Shown here: positions 41,574 through 44,689 of the stretch, one piece after another
Layout of the letters: every line of letters begins with the position of its first letter
Position numbering within the stretch: position 1 is the first letter of the stretch
From: Lachnospiraceae bacterium
GTDB lineage: Bacteria > Bacillota > Clostridia > Lachnospirales > Lachnospiraceae
Length of the DNA: 44,689 bases
Assembly: GCA_017478245.1 (NCBI GenBank)
Contig: JAFVDW010000119.1
Location: forward strand, 1 to 44,689
Direction of reading: 5' to 3'
Translations under genes and position numbers: made by a program
The notes under the pieces: model-generated
What the model saw: only the letters and a program-made list of their open reading frames with translations
Database searches by the model: none
Told to the model about the DNA's origin: nothing

Positions 41574-42767
41574 TTAATTAACCTTATCCTCAAGCAGTCG
41601 CTCTAATGTGGTGGATATCTGCAAGAATTCCGTCATTTCATCAAAGCGCTTTTTACTCCCTGCGGTCTGCATTTTACCACGCTTTACTGCTCTTATCAAT
41701 AGATTTTTGGGAGTATGCTCCATATCAATAAATTCCAATATCTGTGTATCATACCCATTTTGTTCCAAAAGATTCGCCCGCACCGCATCTGTCACCAGAG
41801 CAGAAAGCCTCTCCTTCAGCAATCCATATTTCAAAATAGGCTGTAAGCTGTCACAGTGAATCTGTCTGTTCACCTCATGCTGACAGCAGGGCACTGCCAT
41901 AATCACCTCCGCGCCCCAACAAATTGCCTTTTCCAGTGCATAATCTGTTGCCGTATCACAGGCATGCAGAGAAACCACCATATCCACTCCTTCTGCGCCC
42001 TCATAGGTACTGATGTCCCCACGTTCAAAGCGCAGGCAGTCATAGTGCAGTTCCTCTGCCAGCTTATTACAATGTTCAATTACATCCTTCTTCAGGTCGA
42101 GACCGATCACCTCTATATCTCTATGCTGCAGTTCATGCAAATAATAATACATTGCAAAGGTAAGATAGGATTTGCCACAGCCGAAATCGATGATCTTAAT
42201 CGTGCGGTCCTTGGGCAGATGCTCCAATACATCCTCGATAAATTCCAGATAGCGATTGATCTGACGAAACTTATCATACTTTGCCTTAGCCACCCTGCCA
42301 TCCGGTGTCTGTACGCCCAACCCAATCAGGAAATCCACCGGCCGCCCTTCCTGTAATATATAGGTCTTCTTCCTGTTGTGAGAAAGCGCCTGCTCTCTGT
42401 TTTCCGCATCTGCACCTTCCCTCTTTGCTGCATCCTGCGTGCCTGCTACCCTGCGCCTCTTAATGGTCATCTTACCCTTTTTACTCACAAGCACTGTAGC
42501 CTCCCATCCCGGCGCCTTGCATTCACACTGCTTAAACAGGGTTTCCAGATATCGCTCAATCCGCTTCACCATCTCATCCGCTCTGAAATTCTCGTGAAAG
42601 ACCTGTGCCCCCCGATACAGGGTCTCCTGAAAAAACAGCTCCTCCTTCAGCAGAACCGGTCGTATCTTCACCTTGCTGCCTCGCTCGGTATCTCTGGAGT
42701 TGCTTAAAATCATCATAACAAGCTCTCTATTTAAAAATTCTTCCAATAATTGTCGTAAATCATTCAT
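41574..42767 (-). CDS. SAM-dependent methyltransferase (Methyltransf_32/RrmJ-like)
   Basis: A 397-aa class I methyltransferase. The SAM site is TIKIIDFGCGKSYLTFAMYY, with the acidic end of strand 2 in EVIGLDLKKDVIEHC and a motif IV-like DMVVSLHACDTATDYAL. The HACDTAT and AVPCCQHEVN segments are typical of the family annotated Methyltransf_32, related to TRM13-like tRNA methyltransferases. An N-terminal region of ~160 residues has an RNA-binding feel (KKGKMTIKRRRVAG). The start is immediately adjacent to the stop of the 139-aa gene. The substrate is unknown, likely RNA. Confidence 0.8.
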   Translation of the reverse strand: MNDLRQLLEEFLNRELVMMILSNSRDTERGSKVKIRPVLLKEELFFQETLYRGAQVFHENFRADEMVKRIERYLETLFKQCECKAPGWEATVLVSKKGKMTIKRRRVAGTQDAAKREGADAENREQALSHNRKKTYILQEGRPVDFLIGLGVQTPDGRVAKAKYDKFRQINRYLEFIEDVLEHLPKDRTIKIIDFGCGKSYLTFAMYYYLHELQHRDIEVIGLDLKKDVIEHCNKLAEELHYDCLRFERGDISTYEGAEGVDMVVSLHACDTATDYALEKAICWGAEVIMAVPCCQHEVNRQIHCDSLQPILKYGLLKERLSALVTDAVRANLLEQNGYDTQILEFIDMEHTPKNLLIRAVKRGKMQTAGSKKRFDEMTEFLQISTTLERLLEDKVN

Positions 42768-43187
42768 TTATATTCCAAATTTTCCTCTTCTTCCGCCATG
42801 TCTTCGTTTATATATTTCATCGCCAAGAAGCACCTGAATCAGCTTCTCCTGCCATGCCCATTTCTCTGTCTGTGCCGCTTCCTCCGGTTCCTGCTCTTCG
42901 CTCTGTAAGATCTCATTGATTGTATGCGCCAGTCTGCAAATACTGTATTTGTCCGGATACTCATCGTAGATCATGCTTCCCTCATAATCTACTTTGTCCA
43001 AAATCTCTGCTACTCTTTTGGCAATCCCTCTGACCTCTTCCGGATATATTCTCTGTAAATACTCCAGATCCTGAATCATCGCATTTTCCTGTTCCTGTCT
43101 GAAATATCCCGGATAAGTCATATAAAAAGGCAACGGAATGTTGGCAGGATGTACCCACGCTCCGCCTGCGCCTGCTATAAAATCCAT
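42768..43187 (-). CDS. Conserved hypothetical protein, 139 aa
   Basis: It begins MDFIAGAGGAWVHPANIPLP and continues FYMTYPGYF, then helices with MIQDLEYLQRIYPEEVRGIA and EYPDKYSICRLAHTINEIL. The C-terminus is basic (YKRRHGGRRGKF). I recognise no domain. Similar small proteins near ATP synthase and methyltransferase genes are, to my recollection, lineage-specific. The start ATG is preceded by AGAGG and lies inside a perfect inverted repeat (43184-43196 with 43224-43236) that could hide it in the mRNA. Its stop abuts the start of the methyltransferase gene, indicating translational coupling. Confidence 0.72.
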   Translation of the reverse strand: MDFIAGAGGAWVHPANIPLPFYMTYPGYFRQEQENAMIQDLEYLQRIYPEEVRGIAKRVAEILDKVDYEGSMIYDEYPDKYSICRLAHTINEILQSEEQEPEEAAQTEKWAWQEKLIQVLLGDEIYKRRHGGRRGKFGI

Positions 43188-43236
43188 ACGCAGTACCTCT
43201 ATGTCATTTTTAATAACATATGCGTACTGCGTATGG
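43184..43236 (-). promoter_or_regulatory. Perfect 13-bp inverted repeat spanning the start codon of the 139-aa gene
   Basis: CCATACGCAGTAC (43184-43196) and GTACTGCGTATGG (43224-43236) are exact inverted copies, 27 bp apart. In the minus-strand mRNA the 3' arm contains the AUG and the loop edge contains the AGAGG site. The gene's next bases (ATTTTAT) follow the stem, so it could control initiation or act as an attenuator for the atp operon. Confidence 0.6.
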
Positions 43237-43260
43237 GATGTTCCTATTCACTTAAAACTT

Positions 43261-43665
43261 CTATCTGATTGCCTCTATTCGCGCAACCGCTCTAAGCAGT
43301 GCCGTCTCTGCACGGGCAACATCCGTCTCAGGAGTCTTGCTGGCAAGACGCTCCTTGGCACGTCTCATCGCCTCCTGCGCCCGATTCTCATCTATTTCAT
43401 GGGGCCATTCCACAATCTCTGCCAGAATCGTTATCTTATCCGGCAAAATCTCTGCAAAACCCGCATGAAGCGCAGCCGTTTTCTCACCCTCATCCTCATA
43501 TATATGCAGAATGCCGGGCTTCACAATAACAGTCAGGGGAATATGCCCCGGAAGCACGCCTATCTCGCCCTCCGTCGTGTTAAATTCCACCATATCCGCC
43601 CTGCCTTCATAAAATATCCTCTCCGGCGTGATGATACGAAGCGAAACACCTTTGTTCTCTGCCAT
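43261..43665 (-). CDS. atpC: F-type ATP synthase epsilon subunit
   Basis: This 134-aa protein forms the inhibitory, rotor-associated subunit of F1. The N-terminal beta-sandwich has VSLRIITPERIFYEGRADMV, then EFNTTEGEIGVLPGHIPLT, the most conserved stretch. The C-terminal helical hairpin is RAQEAMRRAKERLASKTPET and onward. It lies 33 bp after atpD, the standard operon end. Length is typical. Confidence 0.96.
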   Translation of the reverse strand: MAENKGVSLRIITPERIFYEGRADMVEFNTTEGEIGVLPGHIPLTVIVKPGILHIYEDEGEKTAALHAGFAEILPDKITILAEIVEWPHEIDENRAQEAMRRAKERLASKTPETDVARAETALLRAVARIEAIR

Positions 43666-43698
43666 AATGACTGTCCTTTCTGACTATTCTTCCCTAAC

Positions 43699-44689
<991 letters not shown>

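Overview
The window looks like a chromosomal segment of an anaerobic, spore-forming Firmicute, most likely a member of the Lachnospiraceae. This is inferred from spoVT and spoVG, a GlgC/GlgD pair, the long divergent PRPP synthetase, DnaD- and DnaI-like primosome genes, a Gram-positive type IV pilus (T4P) locus without secretin genes, and strong Shine-Dalgarno sites throughout. I saw no rRNA, tRNA, CRISPR array or transposase.

Layout, left to right. (a) 1-2.2 kb: the 5' part of an Rpn-type nuclease gene, spoVT, and a divergent degV-family gene. (b) 2.3-3.6 kb: a two-gene unit transcribed leftward, encoding a CheY-like receiver and a CheX-like protein with four tandem MshEN-type repeats. (c) 3.7-22.6 kb: a leftward T4P locus. 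In transcription order it is pilB, pilC, two pilin genes, prepilin peptidase, a pilM-pilN fusion, pilO, a PilV-like prepilin, a giant PilX-like protein, a FimT/GspH-like prepilin, a PilW-like prepilin and a giant secreted protein. (d) 22.8-30.1 kb: mfd, pth, spoVG, glgD and glgC, also leftward. (e) 30.7-36.5 kb, rightward: murC, dnaD-like, dnaI/dnaC-like, prs and bioY. (f) 36.5-44.7 kb, leftward: an HD-GYP gene that looks frameshifted from its upstream partner, a 72-aa protein, an 842-aa membrane-anchored protein, a methyltransferase, a 139-aa protein, and the end of the ATP synthase operon (atpC, partial atpD).

The T4P locus is the main interest. It has a full FimT/PilV/PilW/PilX-like minor-pilin set. 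The PilX-like member is 1303 aa and carries beta-trefoil (lectin/fascin-like) and Ig-like modules. The last gene, in the position PilY1 occupies in Proteobacteria, encodes a giant secreted protein with a beta/gamma-crystallin-type calcium motif pair, an EF-hand-like loop and a second DxDxDG loop. I infer a calcium-responsive pilus-tip adhesin complex. Its long gene is interrupted by one in-frame TAA. PilB carries a textbook 24-5-24 MshEN c-di-GMP motif, the neighbouring CheX protein carries four copies of the same repeat, and an HD-GYP gene lies in the window, so c-di-GMP control of the pilus is a coherent hypothesis. The locus sits between mfd and spoVT, which are adjacent in Bacillus subtilis, so it may be an insertion into a conserved sporulation/housekeeping neighbourhood.

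Non-coding structure includes a cluster of DnaA-box-like 9-mers between murC and the dnaD-like gene, two BirA-type operators flanking a near-consensus promoter before bioY, twin promoters before pth, a structured element after spoVG, tandem 38-bp repeats plus a long hairpin in the glgC leader, and a 223-bp palindromic MITE-like element near 38.9 kb. All functional statements come from motif reading and recalled family knowledge; no database search was run.
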